From positions 19,870-83,869 of the forward strand of contig CALUVR010000006.1 in the NCBI GenBank assembly GCA_944324285.1: 64,000 nucleotides of DNA, read 5' to 3'. The position numbers and the translations under genes are program-made. Positions 1 through 7,685 of the stretch are shown here, in pieces (position 1 is the first letter of the stretch; the number at the start of each line of letters is the position of its first letter). The stretch comes from Candidatus Gastranaerophilales bacterium. Its GTDB lineage: Bacteria > Cyanobacteriota > Vampirovibrionia > Gastranaerophilales > Gastranaerophilaceae. Under the pieces are notes generated by a model that saw only the letters and a list, made by a program, of their open reading frames with translations, made no database searches and was not told where the DNA came from.

Positions 1-692
1 AACAGTTCAAAACTTACAAGACAAATCTTTTCGTTTGCTTTTTCTTCATATTCAGAAATCTGGTCAAATTCAGAATTTGCAAGAACAGATAAGTAATCTC
101 TCAATTTGTAGTGCATAATATCTTTTAAGCCGTAATGTGAATTACATTCAAGACATACAACCCCGCCTAAGCGTCCAGAAAAATACATATTTTCATTCTC
201 AATAGGTTTACTGCAACAGAGGCATTTATCAAGTTCCAGCGAAAATCCTGAAACTCGCATCATCTTTAACTGAAACTTTAAAACAGCATTCAAAATTTGT
301 ATTTTATCCTCTGCATGAGATATTGTGTTTAAAGCCTCATACAGTAAATCAAATATAACAGCAGAACAAGGATCGTCCTCTACACCGAAGTTATTTACGA
401 CTTCCGAGATATACATTGAATAAAATATTTTATCCATGTTACGTCTTGTAGCATTAAAGGTATTCAACGCCTCAGCCTGAGAAATTGTATCAAGATTACG
501 GCCTTTATGAAGCATAAGCTTATTAGCAACAAGCAGATCCATACGGGCACCAAGTTTGCTTTTAGGCTTTTTAACGCCCTTGGCAACCCCTCTTATCAGT
601 CCTCTATCCCTTGAATACATTACCATTATTTTGTCTGATTCACTGAGATTGTAGGATTTTAAATTTATAGCGTCTGTTACAAAACTCTCCAT
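1..692 (-). CDS. recO: DNA repair protein RecO (C-terminus cut by window edge)
   Basis: RecO helps RecR load RecA onto SSB-coated single-stranded DNA during recombinational repair in the cytoplasm. The reading frame starts at the ATG at 692 (MESFVTDAINLKSYNLSESD) and stays open to base 1, giving about 230 residues, so only the last few to few tens of residues of a usual 230-260 aa RecO are missing. Visible family features are the N-terminal OB-fold segment with the 'SESDKIMVMYSRDRGL' pattern and a four-cysteine zinc-finger-like motif (CLCC then CLEC, around residues 155-180). It lies upstream of and in the same direction as pilT's convergent neighbour space; a weak hairpin at 726-748 separates it from pilT. 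Family assignment is from motifs; the truncation is only the window boundary. Confidence 0.85.
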   Translation of the reverse strand, partial: MESFVTDAINLKSYNLSESDKIMVMYSRDRGLIRGVAKGVKKPKSKLGARMDLLVANKLMLHKGRNLDTISQAEALNTFNATRRNMDKIFYSMYISEVVNNFGVEDDPCSAVIFDLLYEALNTISHAEDKIQILNAVLKFQLKMMRVSGFSLELDKCLCCSKPIENENMYFSGRLGGVVCLECNSHYGLKDIMHYKLRDYLSVLANSEFDQISEYEEKANEKICLVSFEL

Positions 693-725
693 TTTCCCAA
701 GATTTCTTATTTAAATAACATACCC

Positions 726-748
726 CAGCCAATCAACCGGCTGAGGTA
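726..748 (-). terminator. Weak hairpin after pilT
   Basis: On the minus strand, about 50 nt past the pilT stop, a stem of CCTCAGCC with GGCTGGGG (one mismatch) surrounds an 8-nt loop. It is followed by a T-rich but not uninterrupted T stretch, so termination is plausible but unproven. It also sits just upstream of the recO start. Confidence 0.3.
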
Positions 749-799
749 CTGCTTAAGTATTTCTATAAGGCATGCCAAATCGATAAAAAACTGCAAAAA

Positions 800-1888
800 T
801 TAAGTTCCTGCATTAGTACCGTGGAATACCCCTTTTAACATCTGTGCCAGTTCTGTTCTGTCATCAGAGAAGCTCATTGCAACTTCTTCCGTAATATATT
901 CATTTACACAAAGGTTGTACAACGACATATTCATCGTAATCATACTGTTGAACGACCCATTTTTAACAAGGTCATAAACTTTTTCAAGTTCATCTTTTTC
1001 AATAAAGTCTTTAACAGTTGAAGTTACAACCAGAACTTCACAAGCCGGACGACGACCTGAACCGTCTTTTAACGGAACCAGTTTTTGAGAAACTGTACCT
1101 CTTATAATCTGAGCAAGCTGGTGACGAACAAATTCTCTGTCTGAAGGTTCAAACATATTGATAATTCTATCAATTGTTTGAATAGCATCATTAGTATGAA
1201 TAGTTGCAAAAACGAGGTGACCTGTTTCTGCAGCTTTCAAAGCAGAGGTAATAGTTTCCCTATCACGAATTTCACCGATAAAGATTACATCAGGGTCCTG
1301 TCTTAGTGCATATTTAACCCCATCAGGGAATGATGCCGTATCTACAAGAATCTGACGCTGAGATACAATACCTTTTTTATTGTTAAAAATAAACTCAATC
1401 GGATCCTCAATTGTAATAATATGTTTCGGATAATTTGAGTTAATAAAATCAATAATAGAAGCAATCGTCGTAGATTTACCGCTTCCGGTAGGTCCTGTAA
1501 CCAGAACAAGCCCGTGGTTTAACTTTGCAAACTGTTCAATAGATGAAGGCAAATTTAATTCGTGAATTTTTCTTACATAATAAGGAATAAGCCTGATAAC
1601 CAATTTATTCTTACCTAACTGGCGGCTTAAATTAACACGAAAACGTGAAAAACCCGGAATTTCATAAGCAAAGTCTAAATCATAAACATTTTCAAGATTA
1701 TCTTTTGCATTACGCGGCAATAAAACCTCATAAGCGTGATCAATATCATCATCAGTTAAAATCGGCATATTAATTTTCATAATTCTGCCGTCTTTACGTA
1801 CAGTCGGATGTTCCCCTACTGCAAGGTGTACATCTGATGCTGCTATAGAAACTGCTTTTCTTAAAAAATCTTCAATATCGAAATCCAT
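800..1888 (-). CDS. pilT: PilT-like type IV pilus retraction ATPase
   Basis: A 362-aa hexameric AAA-like ATPase of the PilT/GspE family, expected at the cytoplasmic base of a type IV pilus where it powers pilus disassembly and twitching. Seen in the sequence: N-terminal PAS-like region (1-100), Walker A TGPTGSGKST at 131-140, Asp box around 158-165 (ITIEDPIEF), Walker B VIFIGEIRD at 201-209, and the His box TGHLVFATIHTNDA at 222-235. The C-terminal AIRNLIRE motif typical of PilT is degenerate here (TVKDFIEKDE), so it could be a divergent PilT or PilU-like paralogue. The ATG at 1888 has AGGA 6 nt upstream, and an extended -10 (TGTTATAAT, minus strand) lies about 35 nt before it. Prepilin-like genes are scattered elsewhere in the window. 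Confidence 0.88.
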   Translation of the reverse strand: MDFDIEDFLRKAVSIAASDVHLAVGEHPTVRKDGRIMKINMPILTDDDIDHAYEVLLPRNAKDNLENVYDLDFAYEIPGFSRFRVNLSRQLGKNKLVIRLIPYYVRKIHELNLPSSIEQFAKLNHGLVLVTGPTGSGKSTTIASIIDFINSNYPKHIITIEDPIEFIFNNKKGIVSQRQILVDTASFPDGVKYALRQDPDVIFIGEIRDRETITSALKAAETGHLVFATIHTNDAIQTIDRIINMFEPSDREFVRHQLAQIIRGTVSQKLVPLKDGSGRRPACEVLVVTSTVKDFIEKDELEKVYDLVKNGSFNSMITMNMSLYNLCVNEYITEEVAMSFSDDRTELAQMLKGVFHGTNAGT

Positions 1889-2052
1889 AACTATCCTATC
1901 TTTATATCTCTCTGTTCATAAATTTATTATAACATTATTTTCATATCATGACAAGAGTTTTTTTTAAATCCTGAATTTATAGTATTTTTTTATGGCTTTT
2001 ATTAATTTTTCTTAACAATTTAAATATCTATGTCAATTATCTTTAAAAAAAA

Positions 2053-2225
2053 TACTTTATATAAATGTAAGGGAAATTTAAAGATTACAAATTGGAAAAA
2101 CAAATTAATATTCAATCGAAAAAACTTTAATCATCGACTTTATTCATAATAAAAATACTTTATACTCTCTCTCTTAATATCCTCGTGTTTATTTAATGTT
2201 GCCAAAATTTGGCAACTTTTTTTTG
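2053..2225 (+). ncRNA. Candidate small RNA A (pyrimidine-rich, own terminator)
   Basis: No convincing ORF lies in 1889-2270. What is visible is a TAC-N11-GTA motif at 2053-2069, an A/T-rich stretch, a second AAAAATACTTTAT block near 2147, a UCUCUCUC/CCUC pyrimidine-rich segment at 2163-2185, and a strong intrinsic terminator at 2198-2225. Bases 2182-2197 are a perfect 16-nt complement of the 5' part of each tandem candidate sRNA at 31.3 and 31.5 kb. The 5' end cannot be placed from sequence; the transcript might start near 2085 or near 2165. Function as an sRNA is inference. Confidence 0.35.
2198..2225 (+). terminator. Intrinsic terminator
   Basis: Stem GTTGCC/GGCAAC (extendable by AAA/TTT) followed by eight T. 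There is no protein gene directly upstream on this strand, which is the main reason to suspect a non-coding transcript. Confidence 0.75.
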
Positions 2226-2271
2226 CAATTCTCAAATTTGACATAGCAGGAATAAATTATATAATTATTTT

Positions 2272-2512
2272 ATGAAATTATATAAAAGAAGCCAATAAAA
2301 ATCTTATACACTTAAGAACAAGCTTAATTACCACTGTCGTTATTTTAACAGGCGGTATTGTTGGTATTTATTTGGCAGATATAAATTTTATAAATAAAAT
2401 ACTTTTTCTGATATTTGGAATTTATTTTGAAATTTTGTTTATATGCAATATACTGGATATAAACAAAAAGATAGATAAAAATATAGGAGCTTTGAAAAAT
2501 GACAGCAAATGA
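2272..2512 (+). pseudogene. Small two-TM membrane protein, apparent +1 frameshift at an A4 run
   Basis: The ATG at 2272 reads MKLYKRSQ and stops at 2296. If one A of the AAAA run at 2284-2287 is removed, the frame continues MKLYKEANKNLIHLRTSL... to the TGA at 2510-2512, giving about 79 aa with two hydrophobic segments (VVILTGGIVGIYLA and ILFLIFGIYFEILFIC) and a charged end (DINKKIDKNIGALKND). The long in-frame part has no ATG of its own, which supports an original start at 2272. Its end overlaps the ATG of the next small gene by 14 nt, as in translationally coupled pairs. It may be a true pseudogene, a homopolymer sequencing error or a programmed shift. I do not recognise a named family. Confidence 0.55.
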
Positions 2513-2621
2513 AATTTTAGGAATCGTTTTAGCCTTAACGTTTATGGTCATGGGCATATATTTTAATCAAAAATTCAAGCAAATCGGCAAGGATGACGAT
2601 TTATCCCATAAAAAAATTTAA
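2499..2621 (+). CDS. 40-aa single-pass membrane protein
   Basis: Translation is MTANEILGIVLALTFMVMGI followed by YFNQKFKQIGKDDDLSHKKI. Residues 5-22 form one hydrophobic helix, then comes a short charged cytoplasmic tail. The ATG overlaps the 3' end of the preceding small membrane-protein gene, AGGAGC lies about 12 nt upstream, and the gene ends just before a strong terminator, so the two probably form a coupled pair acting together in the membrane. Function unknown. Confidence 0.55.
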   Translation: MTANEILGIVLALTFMVMGIYFNQKFKQIGKDDDLSHKKI

Positions 2622-2627
2622 ATATGA

Positions 2628-2653
2628 AAAAGAGCCGTTTGGCTCTTTTTTTA
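2628..2653 (+). terminator. Bidirectional intrinsic terminator
   Basis: Stem AGAGCC/GGCTCT with a 4-nt GTTT loop, flanked by A5 on the left and T8 on the right. It serves the small membrane gene pair on the plus strand and, read the other way, the AbrB-like gene that ends at 2651. Confidence 0.85.
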
Positions 2654-2824
2654 CTTTGTTTGTATATCCGGTCTTTTATTTGGACTTTTAGTTATAACAA
2701 GTTTATCTTTTTCTACCGTAAATTTTATCATATCGGTTTCAGGATTAATTTCAAGTAATTTCAGTATTGTTGCATTAATTGCAATTGCCCAGCCTGTCCC
2801 GTTTCTCATTAACTTTTTATCCAT
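2651..2824 (-). CDS. AbrB/MazE-like small DNA-binding protein
   Basis: A 57-aa protein, MDKKLMRNGTGWAIAINATI then LKLLEINPETDMIKFTVEKDKLVITKSPNKRPDIQTK (split here). The pattern 'NGTGWAIAIN..ILKLLEI.PETD.IKFTVE.DKLVITK' matches the swapped-hairpin AbrB/SpoVT/MazE fold, in which a short strand, a helix-like turn and a basic strand bind DNA as a dimer. In antitoxin pairs a toxin gene would follow; none does here, so it is probably a stand-alone transition-state-type regulator. The ATG at 2824 has AAGG about 12 nt upstream (TAAGGTTGAAATATAAGT). The upstream region carries an array of ATGATAT/ATATCAT inverted repeats that may be its operators. Confidence 0.6.
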   Translation of the reverse strand: MDKKLMRNGTGWAIAINATILKLLEINPETDMIKFTVEKDKLVITKSPNKRPDIQTK

Positions 2825-2862
2825 ACTTATATTTCAACCTTATATTTAACCATATATTCAAC

Positions 2863-2935
2863 TTGACAATATCATAGCGGATGTGATATCTTATTTCCAG
2901 AATGATATTTAACCATCATAAATATGTATATCATT
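2863..2935. promoter_or_regulatory. Promoter-like box with four ATGATAT/ATATCAT half-sites
   Basis: Plus-strand TTGACA (2863-2868), 17 nt, then ATATCT (2886-2891). ATATCAT at 2869, TGATATC at 2884, AATGATAT at 2901-2908 and ATATCATT at 2928-2935 form two nested inverted pairs. This could be an operator for the AbrB-like protein and/or the promoter of a short transcript ending at the terminator at 2989-3022. Confidence 0.35.
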
Positions 2936-2988
2936 TCGATTTTCCTTTTTGCTTTCAGCACAAGTGAATAAGGAAGAAAATATTTAAC

Positions 2989-3022
2989 AAGCTGTCGAAA
3001 AAGCATCGACAGCTTTTCTTTA
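2989..3022 (+). terminator. Intrinsic terminator without an obvious gene
   Basis: Perfect 10-bp stem AAGCTGTCGA/TCGACAGCTT with a 7-nt loop and TTTTCTTT after it. No protein gene of credible size lies directly upstream on the plus strand (only a 15-codon ORF near 2925), so it may end a small RNA starting near 2898. Confidence 0.7.
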
Positions 3023-3024
3023 TA

Positions 3025-3063
3025 AAAAAGTACACTCTTACGACTTTCAGAGTGTACTTTTTA
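3025..3063. terminator. Bidirectional terminator downstream of trxB
   Basis: Stem AAAGTACACTCT/AGAGTGTACTTT around a loop of about 12 nt, with A and T runs on either side. On the minus strand it lies about 25 nt past the trxB stop. Confidence 0.8.
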
Positions 3064-3086
3064 AATTTAATAAGCCGGCTATATCC

Positions 3087-4031
3087 TTATACTTTTTGCG
3101 GGACATCCTTCAAGGTTTCCAGATATTTAACTGCATACACAGCCCCGATAGCACCGTCCGCTGCCGCTGTTATTACCTGCCGCAGAGGAGTTTTTCTGAT
3201 ATCACCGACTGCATAAACACCTTCAACAGATGTTTTCATTGTTTCATCCGTCAGGATAAACCCGCCTGCATCCTGTTCAATTTGCCCTGTTATATCAGAA
3301 ACATTCGGAACCATTCCGATATATGGGAACACTCCGTTTACGGATAAATTTGTCCTCTCGCCGGTTTTTACGTTTTCAAGAACTGCGGTATGAACCAGGT
3401 CATCCCCTTGAATTTCTTTTACCACGCTATCCCAGATAAATTCGACTTTTTCATTTTTGAAAGCGCGTTCCTGAACTATTTTATCAGCACGGAGTTCATT
3501 TCTGCGATGGATTACATAAACCTTATCAGCAAATTTTGTAAGATACATTGCTTCTTCAACAGCAGCATTACCGCCGCCGACAACGGCAACTACTTTATTT
3601 TTATAAAATGCACCATCACATACCGCGCAATAACTAACGCCGCGTCCGACGAATTCTTTTTCACCAGGAACACCGAGTTTCATAGGGCTTGCGCCGCATG
3701 CAATAATCACACTTTTTGCCCTGAATTTACCTTCTTTTGTTAATATAATTTTCGGCTCAGAGGTCAAATCTATTTTTTCAATTTCCTGCATAGGGAATTT
3801 TTGAACCCCGAACTTATCAGCGTGCTCTTCAAATTTTTCCATCAAATCATACCCGCCTATAATAGGGAATCCCGGATAATTTTCTAATTCTAAATAATTT
3901 GAAGGCTGACCGCCCATCATACTTATATCAATAAGCGCAGTGGAAACAGCACCGCGGCTTGCATATATTGCAGCAGAAAGTCCTGCCGGTCCACCTCCTA
4001 AAATCACTACATCAAAATCATATATCTGCAT
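3087..4031 (-). CDS. trxB: Thioredoxin reductase
   Basis: Cytoplasmic FAD enzyme that uses NADPH to reduce thioredoxin. The 314 aa are the normal bacterial length. Seen: FAD-binding GGGPAG at 12-17, the redox-active CAVC at 135-138, the NADPH-binding GGGNAA at 152-157 followed by HRR (NADPH 2'-phosphate contact), and the C-terminal FAD motif GVYAVGDIR. The ATG at 4031 is preceded by GAGGATTAAAT, a good ribosome binding site. It is 9 nt downstream of the secreted-protein gene and in the same direction, so pgi, that gene and trxB are probably one operon ending at the terminator at 3025-3063. Confidence 0.95.
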   Translation of the reverse strand: MQIYDFDVVILGGGPAGLSAAIYASRGAVSTALIDISMMGGQPSNYLELENYPGFPIIGGYDLMEKFEEHADKFGVQKFPMQEIEKIDLTSEPKIILTKEGKFRAKSVIIACGASPMKLGVPGEKEFVGRGVSYCAVCDGAFYKNKVVAVVGGGNAAVEEAMYLTKFADKVYVIHRRNELRADKIVQERAFKNEKVEFIWDSVVKEIQGDDLVHTAVLENVKTGERTNLSVNGVFPYIGMVPNVSDITGQIEQDAGGFILTDETMKTSVEGVYAVGDIRKTPLRQVITAAADGAIGAVYAVKYLETLKDVPQKV

Positions 4032-4040
4032 ATTTAATCC

Positions 4041-4547
4041 TCATTTTCCTAATACGTCAGAACCTGAAATTTTTTCGCCTTTTAATACATATAAGGCAGT
4101 TTTTTCGCTTTGTACGGAATTATCAGCACCAGAATAGGTTACCAGTTTCAGGTAATTTTTACCTGTAAAACTGTTTCCGTTAATTGTTATCTCAACTGAA
4201 TCTGTGAGCCTTTGATTGTCATAATCCCCTACTTTTGTAAATTTAATAGTATTTTTATTTACATAACTCACGTTAATTGAGGCACTTGCCCCGGTAAACG
4301 GATTACTTAATGTGATGACGTTATTTGTTCTGGATAAGTTCCAGATATCGACACTCATATTTTTAAAATTTTGCGGGCTGTCTGTATCTTTTAATACAGC
4401 GGCAACCCTCCAGGTTCCCATCAAGGATGACGGAACCTGACGTTCAAGCGAAACACCTGCTTTTAACACCGGAGTATTTTCGGCAAATGCAAAAGGTGAT
4501 GCCAGAGAGCAAAATACTAAAATCAGTGTTAAAAGAAGTTTTTTCAT
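4041..4547 (-). CDS. Secreted hypothetical protein, lipocalin/beta-rich
   Basis: The chosen start is the ATG at 4547, which gives a clear signal peptide (MKKLLLTLILVFCSLASPFA, cleavage likely after AFA). An upstream in-frame ATG at 4607 would put 20 residues inside the end of pgi and before the signal peptide, so it is rejected. The mature part of about 145 aa is rich in alternating polar and hydrophobic residues with short turns (MGTWRVAAVLKD, NVITLSNPF, INGNSFTGKNYLKLVTY), like a small lipid-binding beta barrel, but I do not recognise the family. It starts 4 nt after the pgi stop without a good ribosome site, suggesting translational coupling, and precedes trxB. Likely exported or periplasmic. 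Confidence 0.7.
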   Translation of the reverse strand: MKKLLLTLILVFCSLASPFAFAENTPVLKAGVSLERQVPSSLMGTWRVAAVLKDTDSPQNFKNMSVDIWNLSRTNNVITLSNPFTGASASINVSYVNKNTIKFTKVGDYDNQRLTDSVEITINGNSFTGKNYLKLVTYSGADNSVQSEKTALYVLKGEKISGSDVLGK

Positions 4548-4551
4548 AGAA

Positions 4552-5940
4552 TTATAAAGCACCCATTTTTTCCTGAAGGGTATGAGCGGAATCTTCATAA
4601 CCCGCACGCCCCATCAGCGCGTAAGTGTAATTTTTAGCCTGTTCAACGCCCGGCTGATTAAAGGTATTAATCCCGTATAATTCCCCGGCAATAGCTGTCT
4701 GAACTTCCAACATATAAAGAAGCTGCGCGACATTATAAGGATCAACTTTCTGTAATGTAATTGTCACAGTCGGTCTTTGATAATCAGCCAACGCAACTCT
4801 TGTTGAATCAGCTTCTGCGTTTAACAGTTGATTAATGGTTTTTCCGCCAAGGTAGTTAAGTCCTGTATATTCAAAGATATTTGGAATTTCCATTGTGGTA
4901 TCAAATTCTTTGACTCTGATAAAATTGATAATCTTGTTATTAGGCCCTTCATTATAAAGCTGAATTTGGGAGTGCTGATCAGTAACTCCAAGGGCTTTAA
5001 CCGGAGTTGGGCCGATATTTACGTCGTTTCCGTCGATATCTTTATTTTTGCCGAGCGATTCCGCCCAGAGCTGTGCGTACCAGTCAGCAACATACTTTAA
5101 TCTGCTTGAATAAGGCATCATAACAGAAATGTTTTTACCTTTTTTAGTATCCATAAGGTAATGTATTAAGGCATTTTGGGCTGCGATATTTTCATTGATA
5201 TCGGTATTTTTCAGGGCTAAATCCATATCTTTAATCCCGTTTACAACAGCTTCAATATCAATACCGACAAGCGCAAGCGGCAAAAGTCCCACCGCAGAAA
5301 ATACCGAAAATCTTCCGCCGACATCATCAGGCACAACAAAGGTTTTATACCCTTCCTGTTCTGCTATTTGTCTTAAAATACCGGTTCTTTTATCAGTTGT
5401 GGCAACAACATTATATCTGTAATTATCGCCGAGTTCTTTTTCTAATCTATCCTTTACAATCATAAACTGAGACATAGTTTCCGCAGTTGAGCCGGATTTT
5501 GTAATAACGTTAACGAGAGTTTTTTTCAAATCCAGAATATTAAAAAGAGCATCCATTGTATCAGGATCAATATTATCAAGGAAGAAAATTCTTGGAAGTC
5601 CTTCTCTCTGATCGTCCGATAAAAGGTTCCAGTAAGGTTTCAATAATGCTTCCGTAAGCGCGATACCTCCAAGAGCTGAACCTCCTATACCGAGCACCAG
5701 AATATTTTCAAACCTATCCTTAACCATAGACGCATACTCTTTAACATACCAGATGGTTTCCTCATTATATCCGAGATTCATCCACTGAAGCCATTGACCC
5801 GGTTTATCTTTTCTTTGATTGAGGCTGGCAATAATTTTTGTAATAGTTTCTTTATATGCATCAAATTCACTTCTTAAATCCAACCCGTTTTCTTGACCTA
5901 TTATACTGGTATCAACATTTCGGCAGCATAATTCTATCAT
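4552..5940 (-). CDS. pgi: Glucose-6-phosphate isomerase
   Basis: Interconverts glucose-6-phosphate and fructose-6-phosphate in glycolysis and gluconeogenesis. At 462 aa it belongs to the shorter bacterial form. Seen: GIGGSALGG at 84-92, phosphate-binding TKSGSTAET at 147-155, the PGI signature GGRFSVFSAVG at 208-218, and the C-terminal GELYGINTFNQPGVEQAK. A central Glu and Lys/His catalytic set is consistent with the family. It is first in an apparent operon with the secreted protein and trxB. The 185 nt upstream are AT-rich with several TATA-like boxes but no promoter I would commit to. Confidence 0.96.
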   Translation of the reverse strand: MIELCCRNVDTSIIGQENGLDLRSEFDAYKETITKIIASLNQRKDKPGQWLQWMNLGYNEETIWYVKEYASMVKDRFENILVLGIGGSALGGIALTEALLKPYWNLLSDDQREGLPRIFFLDNIDPDTMDALFNILDLKKTLVNVITKSGSTAETMSQFMIVKDRLEKELGDNYRYNVVATTDKRTGILRQIAEQEGYKTFVVPDDVGGRFSVFSAVGLLPLALVGIDIEAVVNGIKDMDLALKNTDINENIAAQNALIHYLMDTKKGKNISVMMPYSSRLKYVADWYAQLWAESLGKNKDIDGNDVNIGPTPVKALGVTDQHSQIQLYNEGPNNKIINFIRVKEFDTTMEIPNIFEYTGLNYLGGKTINQLLNAEADSTRVALADYQRPTVTITLQKVDPYNVAQLLYMLEVQTAIAGELYGINTFNQPGVEQAKNYTYALMGRAGYEDSAHTLQEKMGAL

Positions 5941-6125
5941 GTCGTTTTACCCCTCTCAAATAACCTTTCTTCTTATTTAATTTTTGATTACACGCATAAT
6001 ATTTATATATCTATAATAATTGATAAACATTAAAAAACAATATTACACAGGATAATTTAATAATTATTTACCTATATACAATTATAAGAAAAAGACAAGT
6101 CCGAACGAGGGGGATATGCATTTAA

Positions 6126-7685
6126 TTAAAGCGTTGTAATCTTTTCAGCTTTTTTTTGCATTTCCAATCTTTTTTGTTCTTCAATCCTTTTTTGACCGTA
6201 GCCGTATGAGGCGTAAATCAGAACACCTATTAACAGCCAAAGCGGGAAATATAGGGATGAAGTTTTTAAAAACTTCATAGAATAAATCATAAGTCCGCCG
6301 CAGGTGATTATACCGAGTATAGGAAACAGCGGACAAAACGGAACCTTAAAAGGTCTTTCCCTTAGAGGATCTGTTTTTCTTAATATAAGTACTGCAATAC
6401 AAATGATTATAAATGAAGTAAATGTTCCAAAGTTGCAGAGTTCGGCTGAAATATTCAAATCCATAAACAGAGCACAGACGATTACCACAATTCCTGAAAT
6501 CCATGTTAGTACATGAGGCGTTCTGTATTTTTTATGGATTAATCTTAAAGATTTCGGCAAAAATCTGTCGCGGCTCATCGCGTATAAAATTCTGGTTGTC
6601 CCAAGTTGATAAATTAAAAGTACAGACGTCAGGGCACAAAGGGCGCCGATTGAGATTAATCCCGCGAACCAGTCTTTTCCGATAGCACGCATAGCATGTG
6701 CAATAGGCGCCTGGGTATCAATATGTCCGAGAGGTACATTTCCTGTCAGGACAAGTGCAACACATACATATAAAATTGTACAAATTATCAAAGTTCCGAG
6801 AATTGCAATAGGCAAATCTCTTTGAGGATTTTCCGTTTCTTCAGCGGTTGTTGAGATTGCGTCAAATCCGATATAGGCAAAAAATATCAAAAACGCTCCC
6901 ATAAAAATTCCCTCAAACCCGTGAGGTGCAAAAGGCGTCCAGTTCTCAGGTTTTACATAAAATGCGCCAACTACAATAAATGACAAAATCATAAACATAT
7001 TCACGCCGACCATAATACTTGCGACTCTGGTAGATTCTTTCACTCCCCTTATCAACAGAACAGTAAGTGCAAGAACTATTAACATAGCCGGTAGATTTAT
7101 CGCAACAGGAATTTTGTCAAATAAATACGGCATTTGAGTATGCGGATCAAGCCCAAATTTATCGCAATAGGCAAACATAAATCGGTAATCATTTCTGAGC
7201 CACATTGGGAAATTAACAACAAAAGCCGGCAGAATATGTTTAAAACCTTTTAAAAACTGCACAAAATATCCTGTCCACGCACACGCGACCGTAATATTTC
7301 CGATAGCGTATTCAAGCATCAAAATCCAGCCGACCATCCACGCCATAAATTCGCCCATAGTTGCATACGTATAAGTATAAGCGCTTCCCGCAACAGGTAT
7401 CATAGCGGCAATTTCACTGTAGCATAAAGCCGAAAAAACACACGCAATAGCAGCCATTACCATTGAAATTATAATTGCAGGACCAGCCCCGACACCTTCC
7501 GGACCACCCTGGATTGCGGTTCCGATAATTGTAAAAATGCCGGTTCCTACAACCGCACCTATTCCTATTACTATAAGATCAAAAACATTTAATGTTTTTT
7601 TTAATTCTGACTTTTTACTGGTCGCGATAAGTTCGTCTGCGCTTCTTTTTGCAAGACAATTTGCTATTATATTTCTAATATCCAT
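6126..7685 (-). CDS. APC-family amino acid permease (second of tandem pair)
   Basis: A 519-aa inner-membrane transporter of the amino acid-polyamine-organocation superfamily, closest in look to the CAT/YfnA group with about 12 helices. Seen: N-terminal LNVFDLIVIGIGAVVGTGIF (the conserved G(A/I)GxxxGtGIF substrate loop in TM1), AYTYTYATMGEFMAWMVGW, FFAYIGFDAISTTAEETENPQRDLP and RILYAMSRDRFLP. Its ATG directly follows the stop codon of the paralogue upstream (TAGATG), so the two are co-transcribed and probably coupled. The pair are clearly duplicates with different loop sequences, so substrates may differ. The exact amino acid cannot be told from sequence. Confidence 0.88.
   Translation of the reverse strand: MDIRNIIANCLAKRSADELIATSKKSELKKTLNVFDLIVIGIGAVVGTGIFTIIGTAIQGGPEGVGAGPAIIISMVMAAIACVFSALCYSEIAAMIPVAGSAYTYTYATMGEFMAWMVGWILMLEYAIGNITVACAWTGYFVQFLKGFKHILPAFVVNFPMWLRNDYRFMFAYCDKFGLDPHTQMPYLFDKIPVAINLPAMLIVLALTVLLIRGVKESTRVASIMVGVNMFMILSFIVVGAFYVKPENWTPFAPHGFEGIFMGAFLIFFAYIGFDAISTTAEETENPQRDLPIAILGTLIICTILYVCVALVLTGNVPLGHIDTQAPIAHAMRAIGKDWFAGLISIGALCALTSVLLIYQLGTTRILYAMSRDRFLPKSLRLIHKKYRTPHVLTWISGIVVIVCALFMDLNISAELCNFGTFTSFIIICIAVLILRKTDPLRERPFKVPFCPLFPILGIITCGGLMIYSMKFLKTSSLYFPLWLLIGVLIYASYGYGQKRIEEQKRLEMQKKAEKITTL

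Noticed and set aside
2345..2557. A 70-codon minus-strand open frame
   Set aside because: Antisense to the two small membrane genes, which have better hydrophobic patterns, coupled overlap and a terminator.
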